Shown here: in pieces, positions 5,397 through 6,416 of the stretch
Layout of the letters: each line of letters begins with the position of its first letter
Numbering within the stretch: position 1 is the stretch's first letter
DNA from: Lachnospiraceae bacterium
GTDB taxonomy: Bacteria; Bacillota_A; Clostridia; Lachnospirales; Lachnospiraceae
Assembly (NCBI GenBank): GCA_031262285.1
Contig: JAISHZ010000270.1
Location: forward strand, 1-6,416
Length of the DNA: 6,416 nt
Direction of reading: 5' to 3'
The notes under the pieces: model-generated
Told to the model about the DNA's origin: nothing
Seen by the model: only the letters and a program-made list of their open reading frames with translations
Databases searched by the model: none
Program-made: the position numbers and the translations under genes

Positions 5397-6416
5397 TTAA
5401 GGCAAACTTTTTCTTAGATACTGACCGGTGATAGAGCATTCACTCTTCGCAACCTCTTCCGGTGTTCCGGTCGCCACGACATAACCTCCGCATTTGCCGC
5501 CCTCCGGACCCATGTCGATGATATAATCCGCAGATTTGATCACGTCTAAGTTGTGTTCTACCACAATGACAGTATGCCCTTGCTCCACCAACTTTTGAAG
5601 TGACAAAAGCAGTATTTCAACATCGGCGCAGTGGAGTCCGGTCGTTGGCTCGTCAAGGATATAAAGGTTGTGATTACCACGCTTGACTTTTCCGAGTTCA
5701 TACGATAATTTCACACGCTGTGCCTCCCCTCCCGATAAAGTCGGTGCATTCTGTCCCAACGTTAAGTATCCCAATCCCAATTCGCTCATGATACGCAGCT
5801 TGTGCATTATTAGTTTTTCATCCGAAAAGAAATCGAGTGCTTCCTCAACTGTCATTTCTAATACATCTGCAATACTTTTTCCTTTATAATGAATATCAAG
5901 ACCATCTTGTGAAAATCTTCTGCCTTTGCACACGGGACATATGCTCTCGATATCTGCCATGAATTGCAGATTCGTAACGAGAATACCATCTCCGCCGCAG
6001 TGTTCACAGCGTACGCCGCCTGGGTGTGTTAAGCTAAAATCTACCGCTTCATAGCCCCTTGCAGTTGCATCCGCTGTCTGAGCGAACAAAGCACGGATGC
6101 GATCGTAGATACCGATGTATGTTGCCGGAGTTGATTTACAATTACGTCCGATGGGCGATAGATCAATTGTGATGACATTGTTGACATTTTCATGACCCGA
6201 AATAGAATCCACTTCTCCGGGAACGATACGCGTACCACGCTTTATCACTTCCAAGTGTTTCGATACTGTTTCAAAGATCAAGGTAGACTTTCCGGATCCC
6301 GACACGCCGGTTACGCACACGAACAATTCAAGCGGGATATCCAAGTTGATATTTTTTAGATTATTTTCTTTCGCGCCTTGTAAAGTGATAAATTTATGAC
6401 AGGACTTTCGCCTTAC
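5397..6416 (-). CDS. UvrA-family ATPase, C-terminal half (partial; probable UvrA paralogue)
   Basis: 339 residues run to a TAA at 5397-5399; the frame stays open to the right edge, so the N-terminal part is outside the window. The visible part starts just before GAKENNLKNI (14-23), then Walker A GVSGSGKST (37-45), a zinc module CEHC...CPVC (Cys137, 140, 160, 163, with 19 residues between pairs as in UvrA), ABC signature LSGGEAQRVKL (227-237), Walker B LYILDEPTTGLH (251-262) and EHNLDVI. UvrA dimers scan DNA for bulky lesions and load UvrB in nucleotide excision repair. Several usual UvrA stretches are altered: FSLTHPGGVRC for FSFNVKGGRC, and QFMADIES where UvrA has HFLPDVYV. I therefore favour a UvrA2-type paralogue, often linked to drug tolerance, over the housekeeping copy, but the missing N-terminus would decide. 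The TTG at 6344 is not the start; the domain continues upstream of it. Confidence 0.9.
   Translation of the reverse strand, partial: VRRKSCHKFITLQGAKENNLKNINLDIPLELFVCVTGVSGSGKSTLIFETVSKHLEVIKRGTRIVPGEVDSISGHENVNNVITIDLSPIGRNCKSTPATYIGIYDRIRALFAQTADATARGYEAVDFSLTHPGGVRCEHCGGDGILVTNLQFMADIESICPVCKGRRFSQDGLDIHYKGKSIADVLEMTVEEALDFFSDEKLIMHKLRIMSELGLGYLTLGQNAPTLSGGEAQRVKLSYELGKVKRGNHNLYILDEPTTGLHCADVEILLLSLQKLVEQGHTVIVVEHNLDVIKSADYIIDMGPEGGKCGGYVVATGTPEEVAKSECSITGQYLRKSLP

Noticed and set aside
5397..6344. UvrA-family gene starting at TTG 6344
   Set aside because: The same frame continues upstream with GAKENNLKNI, a conserved UvrA stretch before Walker A, so the gene is cut by the window edge and does not start there.

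Overview
The window looks like chromosomal DNA from a Bacillota (Firmicutes) genome, probably a Clostridia member. This rests on strong purine-rich ribosome binding sites, moderate GC, GTG and TTG codons as possible starts, and families common in clostridia: GNAT acetyltransferases, an AraC regulator with a GyrI-like effector domain, a HipA-like kinase and a UvrA paralogue. The genus cannot be told from the sequence.

Left part, plus strand: the 3' end of an unrecognised gene (2-214); a short intergenic region with a weak hairpin and a candidate promoter; a tandem GNAT-GNAT fusion protein (377-1555); and, 61 bp later behind a strong Shine-Dalgarno, an AraC-type regulator with a C-terminal effector-binding domain (1617-2549). 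The acetyltransferase and regulator are probably one transcript. They meet a convergent gene at a hairpin (2569-2606) lying partly inside that gene's coding end.

Right part, minus strand (read right to left): the C-terminal half of a UvrA-family ATPase (5397-6416, cut by the window edge); about 330 bp without a gene that holds a perfect 35-bp inverted repeat (5224-5308) and, near the next gene, a perfect 15-bp inverted repeat overlapping a candidate promoter (5079-5143); a tiny, frame-disrupted gene with an excellent ribosome binding site (4926-5062); a small single-pass membrane protein starting directly at its stop codon (4545-4925); a full-length, apparently catalytically intact HipA-like kinase (3291-4481); and a phosphinothricin/methionine-sulfoximine-type acetyltransferase (2582-3145).

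The most unusual stretch is 3291-5116: operator-like palindrome, tiny ORF with an out-of-frame continuation, membrane-anchored protein, then an orphan HipA-like kinase with no HipB-type partner. The kinase uses AGA/AGG for most arginines (21 of 28 by my count) while the GNAT fusion gene uses CGN (18 of 21), which suggests separate, horizontal origin. That these parts form one functional system is a hypothesis. Three acetyltransferase domains, an effector-sensing regulator and a UvrA paralogue give the rest the look of an accessory or detoxification neighbourhood.
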